A stretch of DNA of 64,000 bases from Glandiceps talaboti. Its lineage: Eukaryota; Hemichordata; Enteropneusta; Spengelidae. Position 1 is the stretch's first letter, and each line of letters starts with the position of its first letter. The notes under the pieces were generated by a model. It saw only the letters and a list, made by a program, of their open reading frames with translations, made no database searches and was not told the origin of the DNA. This document shows, one piece after another, positions 46,510 through 56,920 of this stretch. Made by a program: the position numbers and the translations under genes. The stretch lies in NCBI RefSeq assembly GCF_964340395.1, contig NC_135571.1, positions 2,037,111 through 2,101,110 on the forward strand. The letters run 5' to 3'.

Positions 46510-47035
46510 AGAAAGCTTTTGATAGTGTTTGGCATTTAGGATTGTTCTACAAATTATCAAAACAAAGTTTCAGTAGTAAATTTTGAATATCATCAAGTGT
46601 ATTTATGATAATATTCAGACTTGTATCAAACTCTCAACTGGCTATACTGATTTCTTTTCTTCTCGTATTGGTACCAGACAAGGTTCTAATCTAAGTTCCA
46701 CACTGTTCAACCTATTCATTAATGATTTGCCAATGTTACTTCACAGAAAATGTATCGATTCCCCCTTTTTGCTAGATAAGAACTTACCTATCCTTATGTT
46801 CGCGGATGACATTGTACTGTAATCATCTTCTAGTCATGGTTTACAACATTCACTCAGATTGCTTTAATCCTTTTGCAACAAATGGCAACTAACAGTGAGT
46901 CTTAAAAAGACAAAAGTTATGGTGTTCAATGCTAATTTTAAACCACTTAATTATCACCAAGTTGTGTCTGTTTATTTATAATGAAAGAGTGGATATTGTT
47001 GCATCATACACTTATTTAGGTATTTCATGAAAGAA
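46510..47035 (+). pseudogene. LINE reverse-transcriptase fragment
   Basis: Reads KAFDSVWHLGLFYKL, then in the frame from 46583 GTRQGSNLSSTLFNLFINDL and LMFADDIVL (palm motifs B and C), then after stops SLKKTKVMVFN and SYTYLGIS. It has at least one frameshift and three stops. Its palm motifs differ from the other two LINEs in the window, so it belongs to another family. It starts at the edge of the CATA array. Confidence 0.85.
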
Positions 47036-47106
47036 GCGTTCATAATCCTTCTCCCCTAATACATTCATGGTAGTAGTAAGGACGGCACCTGGCACGATGC
47101 CGACTA

Positions 47107-47457
47107 CCTTCAGTATTTACAGGGGGGGGGTGGAGGAAATCACACATGGTCTGTTAAGAAAACCATGACACTACCCCCATTCTCCATTTGTAAAAAGTAA
47201 CCCTCCCCTTTGTCCCATTTTGTAAAACATGACCCTCCCCATTACAAATTGCATACACTGAACGTTAATCAATATTCCCATTATATGTATACATACAAAT
47301 TAAATGATTTTGACCCTCTAATAGAAAGCAATATTTGTACATATAAAGTGACAAACAGTAAAAAAAATGGCTAGTGACCTTTCTCTTATAACATGCTTTC
47401 CATGTTGTGCACACTCTGCCTGATCTGGTCACTTGTAAAAGTTCCCTGATATCATTG

Positions 47458-47505
<48 letters not shown>

Positions 47506-47646
47506 ACAACAACACCTTCAGTATTGCCATTATCAGTGTCAATCTGACTCACTGTTACTACTTGAGTCAGTACATGTATCACTGTCCGTGTTCTCTATGA
47601 CATTCAAATCATCACCACCACCACCACCACCAACATCATCATCATC

Positions 47647-47692
<46 letters not shown>

Positions 47693-48062
47693 CTGCTACC
47701 ATCACCATCATATTTTAAAAACATTCACGGACAGTGTGAGTGATAAGGTAAGATGGTAAACTCAACAAAATGCATCGTTTTATTAAGCAATTTTCTTACA
47801 ATATATGTATTTTTATTTTTGTATTTTGGCATGTAAAACTTGTAAAAATAAATGTTGAGTGCTCATCTCACTTTTGCATCTCAAAACACACAAAACAAAT
47901 TGACAATAATTGAATTGTCATTTTGGTCACAAAACTACGGATTGTAAAATGTGACCCTTCCCCCAAATATTGTAATGCAAAATATGACCCTCCCAAAAGA
48001 ACAGGTTTGTAAAATGTGACCCCCCCCCCCCCGATTCCTCTGCCCCCTGTAAATACTGAAGG
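47107..48062. mobile_element. 956-bp TIR element with (ATC)n core
   Basis: Left end CCTTCAGTATTTACAGGGGG ... TGGAGGAAATC and right end GATTCCTCTGCCCCCTGTAA ... ATACTGAAGG are inverted. Subterminal TTGTAAAA(T/C)ATGACCCTCCC motifs are repeated on both sides. The core holds two (ATC)n arrays. No transposase. Confidence 0.75.
47458..47712. repeat. (ATC)n arrays coding poly-Asp on the minus strand
   Basis: Two blocks (about 47458-47505 and 47605-47712) of CAT/ATC repeats with a short CAC part. Minus-strand frames read runs of Asp and Gly; judged non-coding. Confidence 0.9.
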
Positions 48063-48420
48063 CCTAATAATTCTGAAAAGTGAATGACCAGCTGGGTCCT
48101 GTAGCCCCATGACTTCATAAATTAATGTGCGTTCATCCTAAATTTTGAATATTTTGAATTAAATATTTCAAAATTATATTGAGAATATTTTAGATTAAAA
48201 TTGTCATCATAATAGAACAAATTAGTGGGTCTATGTATATAAGAAATAAATAATCTCCTGGTATTTCTCATTGGTGCTCTCGGACTCATGGCTCTCCTAT
48301 ATCTGAATCCGTACGGCCTATCGGCTCGGAGGGATATGGCCGACATGAGGGGAATCATTCATCCTCGATGACTTAGCACTCATATCATTCGGAATACAGG
48401 GAGATTATATAATTGTAACT

Positions 48421-48469
48421 GTATGTATGTATGTATGTATGTATGTATGTATGTATGTATGTATGTATG

Positions 48470-48532
<63 letters not shown>

Positions 48533-48533
48533 A
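48421..48533. repeat. (TATG)n(TCTA)n microsatellite
   Basis: About 12 TATG then 16 TCTA units, ending exactly where LINE sequence starts. Confidence 0.95.
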
Positions 48534-48537
48534 TAAA

Positions 48538-50440
48538 GTACAGATATTGCCAATGCTTTTAATTCGTTTTTTGTTGACATTGGACAAAACTTGGCATCAC
48601 GAATAAATTGTCGCACCAACTTCAGTGAGTACCTTGATAGTCAGCAATCTCAGTCGTTCTTCTTTCATCCTGTTCATCCACGTGATATTTTTACAGAAAT
48701 TAGTCAACTTGACCCATGTAAAGCTGTAGGCTTTGATGAAATACACCCAAAACTTGTCAAAGAGGCAGCTGAACATATTGTTGAACCACTTGCCCATGTC
48801 ATTAATATTTCTTTGTCGCAGGGTGCCTTCCCAGAAAAGTTAAAAATGGCAAAAGTAACACCAATTTTCAAAAAAGGTTGTGCTACCGAAATCGGCAATT
48901 ATAGACCTATTTCTGTATTGCCAGTGTTTAGCAAACTCTTTGAATCTGTTGCAAATAAACAATTGTGTTCATTTTTTGAAAAATTTAATATTCTCACTGA
49001 TAGCCAATATGGCTTCCGTAAGAAATACAGCACACAACTAGCTTTAGCAGACCTCATAGTTGAAATATCTAAGCAAATTGACGACGGTTTTGTTACTTTT
49101 GGTATTTTTATTGATCTCAAAAAGGCTTTCGATACGATAAATCACTCTATCTTGTTATCAAAACTGTATCATTATGGGATTAGAGGGTCGACTCTTAATT
49201 GGTTCAAAACTTACCTAGAAGGCCGAAAGCAATATGTTAATATAAATAATTGCACTTCAAAAGCCAAAACAATCCCTTGTGGAGTTCCCCAGGGATCCAT
49301 CCTAGGCCCACTTCTCTTTTTAGTTTATATCAATGACATCAGCAAATCTTCTGAACAATTCAAATTCAGGTTATTTGCTGATGACACCAATTTGTTTTAT
49401 TCAGAAAAAACACATAAAATTGACATAGATACTATTAATACTGAGTTTAATAAAGTGCATACCTGGTGCAAGTCTAATAAACTAACTATTAATATTGACA
49501 AAACAAATTACATCATTTTTAAAACGACCAATAGAAAGTGCAACATTGAGGGCGCTTTATCTGTCGGTGATCTGCCAATACAAAATGTTCCATCAGCCGT
49601 TTATCTCGGGGTAACTCTTGACCCCTCACTAGCCTGGAAATCCCATATTGATACAGTCATTAAGAAAGTCAGCCAAAAAGTAGGCCTTATCTCATATTTA
49701 CGCCATTATCTCCCTAAATCAACTATGTTACTTTTGTACAATTGCTTTATTCTTCCCCATATAATGTATTGTATTGAAATTTGGGGCAATGCATATAAAA
49801 CTCACTTAGACCGCATTTTTAAATTACAAAAAAGACTCGTTAGACTGATCACCTTTTCTGATCCAAACACACCTAGTGCTCCTTTATTCCGACAACTTGG
49901 CATTCTTAACATTTATAAGCTTTGTAAATTCCAAACTTGTGTATTTGCTTTTGATTTAAAGACAGGTCATTATGCTCATTCAATAGATCGTTATGCTACC
50001 TCTATATCACATTCATATAATACACGTCTTGCCACTGGCGACAACTTCGTTATTCCAAAAGTAAATTTAAGTACAACTCAAAACAACATTTATTACTCTA
50101 TCGCAAAACACTGGAACGAAACTCCAAATCTGATAAAATCAATAACCTCAAGAAATTTATTTAAAAAGTCGCTTAAAAATTATCTTTTGAACACAGTATA
50201 GTGAAAATCCTGTATCATATTTTTTCTTTCTAATGTAAGTTTCAGTCTTTGTTGACACTGTAAATATATTTAATGTTTATCTAATGTATATAAGATGGCA
50301 AAATTTACTGCTTTCATTTAACAAGTGTATGTATTCAGGGCCAGAGACTCGATTAGTTCCACTAGAACTACCTCTCTGGTCCTCACCAATCATGTACATG
50401 TACATTTATTCTTGGTGAAATAAACTTATTATTATTTTGT
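48538..50440 (+). mobile_element. 5'-truncated non-LTR retrotransposon with intact RT frame
   Basis: LINE homology is already readable at 48550 (ANAFNSFFVDIGQNLA), upstream of the first ATG, so the copy is truncated at the microsatellite. The RT frame continues to 50201 and the 3' UTR ends GGTGAAATAAACTTATTATT at about 50440. The endonuclease domain is absent. Confidence 0.9.
48591..50201 (+). CDS. LINE reverse transcriptase, uninterrupted frame (no endonuclease)
   Basis: 536 residues. The finger motif is NYRPISVLPVFSKLFE (103-118). Palm A is FIDLKKAFD with catalytic D175. Motif B is CGVPQGSILGPLLF (230-243). Motif C is FADD with D264 and D265. Then YLGVTLDPSLAWKSHI, a thumb region, and the C-terminal ending NLFKKSLKNYLL. 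No stop or frameshift over 1.6 kb suggests a recent insertion. It would copy element RNA at a nicked target, but with no endonuclease the copy cannot move by itself. It belongs to the broad Jockey/CR1-like group; the clade is not certain. It lies just before the tandem duplication holding the sulfotransferase genes. Confidence 0.9.
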   Translation: MASRINCRTNFSEYLDSQQSQSFFFHPVHPRDIFTEISQLDPCKAVGFDEIHPKLVKEAAEHIVEPLAHVINISLSQGAFPEKLKMAKVTPIFKKGCATEIGNYRPISVLPVFSKLFESVANKQLCSFFEKFNILTDSQYGFRKKYSTQLALADLIVEISKQIDDGFVTFGIFIDLKKAFDTINHSILLSKLYHYGIRGSTLNWFKTYLEGRKQYVNINNCTSKAKTIPCGVPQGSILGPLLFLVYINDISKSSEQFKFRLFADDTNLFYSEKTHKIDIDTINTEFNKVHTWCKSNKLTINIDKTNYIIFKTTNRKCNIEGALSVGDLPIQNVPSAVYLGVTLDPSLAWKSHIDTVIKKVSQKVGLISYLRHYLPKSTMLLLYNCFILPHIMYCIEIWGNAYKTHLDRIFKLQKRLVRLITFSDPNTPSAPLFRQLGILNIYKLCKFQTCVFAFDLKTGHYAHSIDRYATSISHSYNTRLATGDNFVIPKVNLSTTQNNIYYSIAKHWNETPNLIKSITSRNLFKKSLKNYLLNTV

Positions 50441-50520
50441 CTTTATTCTTTTTTGATGTTTTAATAACAGTACCAAGACACATTCCTGTTCGGCTTTAGA
50501 ATCGTTTTATTTTTACAAAG

Positions 50521-50568
50521 TAATCTAATCTAATCTTATGTAATCTAATCTAATCTAATCTAATCTAC
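50521..50568. repeat. (TAATC)n microsatellite
   Basis: About nine TAATC units, in copy A of the duplication only. Confidence 0.85.
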
Positions 50569-51094
50569 TTTAATATGAAAACAGAAACAGTAGATATTAA
50601 AACTGATAGCAGCTTGTACCATATTCTACATATTGCAGCTGAAATTCAGATCGTATTCATTCATCATGACGGCGCTCATTGGGTAAGTTGAACATTACAC
50701 ACATCTTCTAGTAAATACAATGATATATCTAGATTATTAAGCGGCAGTTTTGTCCAGAGGTATTTACGATTCGGCCAAATGGATGGGGAAAATATCAGCG
50801 GTATTGTTTGTTTTGTTTAGTTTTTGTTTGGTGTGTGTGTGTTTTTATGGGGTTTTTTCTTTACAAGGAAAAGGGAACTGTACAAAAGGTTACACGACAG
50901 ACAAAAACAGAACAAAGACATTTACCAAACACAAAAGAGTGAAAGTTTTACAGGAACGGTTATGTTCACAAAACAGTTCATGAAATTTGTGGAATTCATC
51001 GCTGTCGATGATGCCCATCGAGCACTATAGTGACATACCCTTCACATGGAGGGTTTATGCTCATATCAAGAGATTTGACAGTTTATTCGTACTA

Positions 51095-51778
51095 CGGTGG
51101 CCGAGTAGGACAAAAAGGCTTGCCCTCTCAAAACGTGTGTTTCCCAATCAAAAAGTGAAGGTTCCCAAAAAGTTGCGTTCCCAATCAGCATGAGACATGA
51201 TCACACCAAAGAGGGTGATGTACTCTCACCACAGAGCTCGAGCGGCTTTAATCAAAAAGCAGACAGGCTCTCACCAAAGACTGACTCGCATCATAAAAGA
51301 GCCACGCTCTCACCAAGGAGAGAACATCTCCTCTTTGATAGGAGCATGTCTGGAACACCACTTTTTGAATAGGAACTCTCAATTCAGTGGTGAGAGCACG
51401 TCTCTATTCAATTAGGGTAGTTTGTCTTAATTAAAACAGACGATTGTTTTGGTGTTGCATATATTTAATAGCATGAATAGTTAAAATACATAATCTGATT
51501 TATTCCAAACAATCTTTCAAAACTTCGGCGAGTTTGAACCATGCCATTATTTCCAATTATATCTTTTATAAATGAATTGTCAGAATCCATCCAATGCTTT
51601 GAAACACAAAAATCTTGCCTTTAAACATATTTTTTTTATGGGGGTCACTCTTTGGTGAGAGCTCGTCTCCTCTTTGATGGAAGCAGGTATTTTTTTTATT
51701 GGGAACCCCACTTTACTATTGTGAACCCTTTGTGTAGAGAGAACACGCCTTTCGTACTAGTTGGCACGTAGGCCAAGA
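51095..51778. mobile_element. Foldback element in duplication copy A
   Basis: Left part has GTGGCCGAGTAGGACAAAAA ... CCTCTCAAAACGTGTG and repeated GTTCCCAATCAAAAAG / CTCTCACCAAAGAG motifs. Right part has the inverse (CTCTTTGGTGAGAGC, ATTGGGAACCCC, GAGAACACGCCTTTCGTACTAGTTGGC). The copy B counterpart is 57470-58085, with its left end lost. Confidence 0.7.
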
Positions 51779-51842
51779 GGGTTGATAAATTATATACACC
51801 CAGATTTGTGAGTGTCAATAATACCTTCAGATTATGGTTTAT

Positions 51843-52297
51843 TAAAATAACACGACATCAAAGCGTGGATGAATGGAACCTGCTACAAACAGGGAAAGTA
51901 AACATTCAAATGAATTGGATTAATAACAGTTGGTGCAGCATGTTGGAACAGCAGAGTTACACATCATGGTTTGATCAGAACAGCTTTATGGCCTCTGTAT
52001 GTGTACATGAAATGCCAGGGGAACTTAACATTTGTTTGTGAAGGTGGAATATTCTGTAAAGTGGCAAAACCGTACAGTTCTTATCAAAGCATAAAATGTA
52101 ATACAAGTCTCTGTACTTCCTACTTGCTGCCAAGTGTTATTAATCCAATTTAGTTGTATACTTTCTCTGTTTGTAACAAGTCTCTGTACTTCCAACATAC
52201 TATGCCAAACTTAAATGGTATTAATCCAATTCAGTTGTTTACTTTTCGCTGTTTACGTTTGTAACAGGTTCCTTTCGACCATGGTCTGATGTCTGCA
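51843..52297. mobile_element. Foldback MITE with long TIRs, copy 3
   Basis: Left arm ACACGACATCAAAGCGTGGA ... TTGGATTAATAACAGTTGG; right arm AAGTGTTATTAATCCAATT and again GGTATTAATCCAATTCAG ... GGTCTGATGTCTGCAGG. The right arm holds an internal duplication. It ends about 35 bp before the sulfotransferase start. Confidence 0.85.
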
Positions 52298-52332
52298 GGT
52301 ATACTGACATACCTCTTCTACTATGTTCTCTT

Positions 52333-53550
52333 ATGTACAGGAGTGGAGATTCACTACATAAGATACGTAGTTTGACTACAACAAGGAGATTCATAACAGG
52401 GTGTATTTTACTAAGTATCATCTGCCTTTGTATTCTTTGCCATGATGTTTATATTTATAAACCACGCAGCAGTCACCTATTACCATACATGACCGGATCA
52501 GCAGAACAACACACCGTTAGTCACTATACGACCGCCCCAACCAACCGAGTTACTTTACAAGAAAAACTTGATCAGAATAACACCGTCTTAACAAAGAATG
52601 GTAAACTTAGCCGACACGAATCGCAGCAATCACAACTTCGTCACATGGATGGTAAGCCTAGCCGTTACGAATCACAACAAACACAACTTGGTGATAATAA
52701 AACCGTTCGAACCATGCATGGTAAGGTTAGACTAGATACATCAGACCACAAACTTGCAGTGAGAAAACACATTCCAGATGTAATCATCGGTGGAGCTAAA
52801 AAATGTGGCACTGGAGCCTTAACAGCATTTCTGTCTTATCATCCATCGGTAGCTATGACAAGAGGAGAGGTTCATTATTTCGATAACAATTACTCAAAGG
52901 GTATACATTGGTACCTTCAGAAGATGCCTGTATCAACACCAGACCAACTGGTTATTGAGGGAACACCGAAGTACCTTATCAAACCTGGTATACCGCAAAA
53001 AGTATACAAAGACATCTCACCTAAAACAAAAATTGTCTTTATATTTTGTGATCCTGTGTATAGAGCTGTATCTGATTATGTCCACGAGAGAAAAATGAAT
53101 ACAGATGGCTACACAATAAAAAAAACTTTTGAAGCCTCAGTTCTCGACACAAAAGGAACACTTGTCAGAGATAATAAACTTATCAGCACTGGGGTGTATA
53201 TACAATATCTCCAGAATTGGTTGCAAGTCTTCCCTTCCACACAAATACACATCGTAGATGGCGAAGTGTTGAAGACGGATCCCAGTGGCGAATTACAAAG
53301 CCTTGAAACGTTTCTAAATATAACGCAATTTTTCACCAGAGACAATTTTTACTTCAATAAAGAGAAGGGGTTTTATTGTTTACGCAAACCAAAAGAAAAA
53401 TGCCTTAATAAACATAAAGGTAGACATCATCCGAAGGTTCGTCAAGAAATTCTTGAAAAGTTGACAGACTATTATCTGCCTTTCAATAATCAACTTGAAG
53501 AAATTTCTAAGTTGCAAAACCTGACAGATCACACCTTAAACTTTATATGA
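52333..53550 (+). CDS. Heparan-sulfate glucosamine 3-O-sulfotransferase-like enzyme, copy A
   Basis: 405 residues, type II Golgi membrane topology: short basic cytosolic end, signal-anchor at about 21-38 (ITGCILLSIICLCILC), stem 40-145, catalytic domain 147-395. The 5'-phosphosulfate loop is IIGGAKKCGTGAL (K157, G159, T160). E179 in GEVHYFD aligns with the catalytic base. The 3'-phosphate loop is FCDPVYRAVSDY, where the usual Arg before Asp-Pro is Cys239. FYFNKEKGFYCLR and CLNKHKGRHHP match the HS3ST C-terminal part. The stem contains a tandem motif (GKLSRHESQQSQL / GKPSRYESQQTQL). It would move sulfate from PAPS to glucosamine 3-OH of heparan sulfate, if active. The ATG is shared with copy B; CTTATGTACAG could also be a splice acceptor, so an upstream exon is possible. 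Confidence 0.92.
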   Translation: MYRSGDSLHKIRSLTTTRRFITGCILLSIICLCILCHDVYIYKPRSSHLLPYMTGSAEQHTVSHYTTAPTNRVTLQEKLDQNNTVLTKNGKLSRHESQQSQLRHMDGKPSRYESQQTQLGDNKTVRTMHGKVRLDTSDHKLAVRKHIPDVIIGGAKKCGTGALTAFLSYHPSVAMTRGEVHYFDNNYSKGIHWYLQKMPVSTPDQLVIEGTPKYLIKPGIPQKVYKDISPKTKIVFIFCDPVYRAVSDYVHERKMNTDGYTIKKTFEASVLDTKGTLVRDNKLISTGVYIQYLQNWLQVFPSTQIHIVDGEVLKTDPSGELQSLETFLNITQFFTRDNFYFNKEKGFYCLRKPKEKCLNKHKGRHHPKVRQEILEKLTDYYLPFNNQLEEISKLQNLTDHTLNFI

Positions 53551-53724
53551 TCTTAATCACAATTTGGTATTGATCTTTTTATTATATGCCCTGACCAATA
53601 CTTATTCTCCTTTCCACCATTCATTCTTGCAAACCTAATCAATCATTTATGCCTGTAGCTTTGAATCTGTACATGTACTGCCCTGTTTCACATACCTATG
53701 TCAATTAATTATAAAACATAGACA

Positions 53725-53945
53725 ACCAGGTCTATGGCTAGGCAGCTATCCAAGCTGATAGCCATCAATAGCCACATAGTAGCTAGCTATTAACTTGCTA
53801 TCATCTAGCCACCTCTAACTCTGCCAGGGGCCTGGCAAGGCAGCTATTCAAGCTAATATCCATTAATAGCCGCTAAGCCCCTTCTAGTCAGCTCTTATAG
53901 ATTGCTAGCATCTAGCAGCCTCTGACTTTGCCAGGGCCATGATAA
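53725..53945. repeat. AGCT/TAGC-rich tandem repeat, copy A
   Basis: Two units of about 125 bp: GGCA(A)GGCAGCTAT(C/T)CAAGCT ... TTGCTA(T/G)CATCTAGC ... CTCTGACTTTGCCAGGG. Three or more units in copy B (60060-60480). Confidence 0.8.
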
Positions 53946-54036
53946 TAAGCTATTAATTAATCGGGTGTTATTTGTAGAACAAGGAATATAATCATGTATA
54001 TGAATCCTTAAAATATACAACAAGACTCGTAATATT

Positions 54037-54245
54037 TACAACGAAGTAAAGCACTTTCTCTATATGTGCTGCACTCATTTATAGTATTTATATCAAATGT
54101 AAAAGTATACCCTTTCAATTGGTTTATTTACATGCCTAGCACGTGGCCTTTCTAATGTGGTCAATTTGCAAATGAAACAGTATACTTTTACAGGCTGTGA
54201 TGCATTCAGAAAAGGCTTTGCTCCAGTGTTATGGGTTGTAAATAT
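54037..54245. mobile_element. Foldback element 'T', copy A
   Basis: Left: TTTACAACGAAGTAAAGCAC ... TATCAAATGTAAAAGTATAC; right: GTATACTTTTACAGGCTGTG ... CTTTGCTCCAGTGTTATGGG. These are inverted repeats of about 75 nt around CCTAGCACGTGGCCTTTC. The right end is the monomer of the 69-bp array at 34248. Confidence 0.8.
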
Positions 54246-55599
54246 CCCTTCCCAGGGGAGTTTTTCGTGTTTGTTATATTTGTTAAACCTTGAATATAAT
54301 ATATTTATTCACATAATTTCACAATTGTGACATATTATACCAACAGGATTCCTTGTATCTGTGGAACAATGTAATATTATGTATGTAATCACAGCAGTCC
54401 CAGAGTCCTATTTGTTTAGTTTCAGTTATATTTTCTAATTTTTGGTTTCACTGAAAATCTCGCTCACGGCTCTCTACTTTAATACCACAATACTTTTGCA
54501 CGAAGTTCATGAAGACCGTTTAGGTATACCCCTGTGTCGAATTGAGAGTCGTGTCTATTGTTTTGAACTTGAAAGACTGTCTGTAGCCATGACAACCTTT
54601 GTTTGTGTGAGTGGCATCTATAAAAGGGTTTAGTTTAAACCACAGACAAGTAAGAACTTTACTTGTCTGTCTTTAAACTCAAATGATCGCTAGCGTTGCA
54701 TGAATTGTTTGATTACTTTTGTTACTCGTCTGTGCTGTAAATTATGGCAGGCATGTAGGCTGTATCAGTAGCAAACAAGCACACTTTCATTTAAACCCTT
54801 GGATGTCATTTATAATTTGCATGCTATCTATTCAGACAAGTGTCTTCTTTTGCCACAAGGGGCAGCGAGAATGTAATTGATGGACCGATTGATTGATTGA
54901 TCGATTGATTTATTTATTGATTTATTATTTCATTGAATGATTGATCGATTGAATGATCAATTTATTTGGTGCAATATAACTTATTTTGTGTGTGATATTG
55001 ATCAATTCACTCATTAAATTTGAAAACTATTTTTTTCTTTCCCTGTCTACTTTGCTCTCATCTCTATCTCAGCCCACTTCAAGTCTGAAGCTGTATGTAA
55101 TTCTCTCTTTTCTTTATTGACTGAATAAAGATGCCTTGTCCATTCTTCTCCTCTTATCTAAATTAAAACACCCTAATGTTATAATTGGCTAGATATTAGA
55201 TACCGCGAAAATTCCTTTATGTCTAATTTTCTGGGAAGTTATCACCCTTGACAAACAGTCAACCTTGCATAAACTAGTAAGGAAGAAAATTCTCTTACTG
55301 GTTTATCCATGATCGACTGTTTGTTCAGTGTGATAATCTCCCAGAAGATACGAGATAAAGCAAACTGTTAATGTGAGTGAGCTCTCGCCAATTATAAGAT
55401 TAGGGGTGTTTTAATTTAGATACCAGGAGATTATCAATCATTTACTTTTTCGCTGCCCCCTGTGGTTTTGCCTGCATAATCCAAACATTCTGTAGGCAAA
55501 TATTATGAGAAAATAGAATAGAAGATGTCACTCGAAACGTTCGAAATGATATGACCTTAGATTGCAATGTTATCACAGTTGCAGGTAGGATAAATCTTA

Positions 55600-56070
55600 A
55601 CAATGATTGTGATATTCGCAGGCCGAGTGTTGTTCAGCGTCCTCTAACTACAGTCTACTTCAAAATACCGTGCAGCTTTTATGTTTGTCACAACCACTTA
55701 GAAACCAAGAAAAAACTGCATATCCCACACTTCAATAGCATGATCGCAGTTTTTGCTATATTTAGTCTCAATAAAATAAACCATTTAAATCTATTTTTAT
55801 TCCATGTAGGCATTGGGCGCCAATGTTTTTCGTAGTATCAAACACCCGATGAAGGGCACGTAAAATGTCCTTTGTTGTGATCATTTGATGTCTGTGTGGT
55901 GGCATGTGTTGTTCATTTCACTTCGACAAATTGTATCAGGAAACTGTACTCATTCAATCTTGCTATCTTAAAGTGTAGCATGTCCACTTTCTTATTGAAT
56001 TGGTTACTGTGTGTTTATATCTGCACGGTATTGTACAATTCACTGTAGTTATGGTCTCTCATACCACACA
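55600..56070. repeat. Dispersed repeat 'R', copy 2
   Basis: Same family as 3385-3831; joined at about 56060 to a Penelope-like RT fragment. Confidence 0.8.
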
Positions 56071-56600
56071 AAATACCTGTCATTAAAGGTAAAATAATTA
56101 CACTAAGAACAAGTTCAGTCAATCTCAGAAGTACGTGGGTAGGAGGGTCAAGTACAGGTCTTAAATTAAGATAGTGTTCGATTGCAACTAAACCTTCATG
56201 GTATCGAAGTATACAAGGACTTAACGTCCATAGAAAAAATGTACTGTGGCTTACCTTGTTGGAATTGGAAGTAATTAAATATTTTAAATGCATGTTTCGT
56301 ATCCTTAATGTAGGTGGGCTGAGATGCCACAATGGGTCGTAAAATGGCATGCAAATAACGCGTGATGTGTTCCGTAGGGCAGTTACAGGCAGAGACGGTG
56401 GGCACACAGGGAATATTAACTTTATGTATCCTGGGTAGTAAATAAAACACGGCTGTCCTAGGTCGACGGACTATAAGGCAGCGTGCTTCTGTTGGTAATT
56501 CGCCAGCTGATATAAAAGCATTAAAACATCCGTAATGTCGCGTTGCATGTCTTCTGTTTTATCACCTTCCAATTGCTTGTAAAAATCCGTATTTAATTGT
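56045..56600 (-). pseudogene. Penelope-like element RT fragment
   Basis: Minus-strand readings: AERQLNTDFYKQLEGDKTED, then in another frame FYLLPRIHKVNIP, PTVSACNCPTEHITRYL, PTYIKDTKHAFKIF and FSMDVKSLYTSIP, then after a frameshift HEGLVAIEHYLNLRPVLDPP and LLRLTELVL. These are the RT motifs of Penelope-like elements (the FxxLPKxHK and DVxSLYTxIP boxes). The fragment stops before the AMG box and has at least two frame breaks. No GIY-YIG endonuclease. It sits at the junction of the two duplication copies. Confidence 0.88.
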
Positions 56601-56617
56601 CTCTCTGCCCCAGCTAC

Positions 56618-56620
<3 letters not shown>

Positions 56621-56648
<28 letters not shown>

Positions 56649-56787
56649 TGTATGTATGTATGTATGTATGTATGTATGTATGTACGTATGTACGTATGTA
56701 TGTATGTATGTATGTATGTATGTATGTATGTATGTATGTATGTGTGTATGTGTGTGTGTGTGTTTATTGTCTCTCTGCCCCAGCTAC

Positions 56788-56818
<31 letters not shown>

Positions 56819-56849
56819 TGTATGTATGTATGTATGTGTGTGTGTGTAT

Positions 56850-56882
<33 letters not shown>

Positions 56883-56920
56883 GATGGATGGATGGATGGA
56901 TGGATGTGTGTGTGTGTTTT
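56621..56920. repeat. (TATG)n/(TG)n/(GGAT)n microsatellite, internally duplicated
   Basis: Two TATG arrays each begin with the same unique 22-bp flank, GTCTCTCTGCCCCAGCTACA(TA), at 56599 and 56770. The Penelope flank plus array was thus copied in tandem; the second ends in TG and GGAT. Confidence 0.93.

Larger units (their letters stand above)
50437..56070. repeat. Segmental tandem duplication, copy A
   Basis: Collinear with 56918-62672. Anchors: GACACATTCCTG at 50477 and 56943 (offset 6466), the sulfotransferase ATG at 52333 and 58662 (offset 6329), the stop at 53548 and 59883, and ACCGTGCAGCTTTT at about 55667 and 62317. Identity appears highest over the gene. Confidence 0.9.

Noticed and set aside
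47265-47724. Poly-Asp minus-strand frames
   Set aside because: Follow the ATC arrays inside a TIR element; no homologous flanking domain or splice context.
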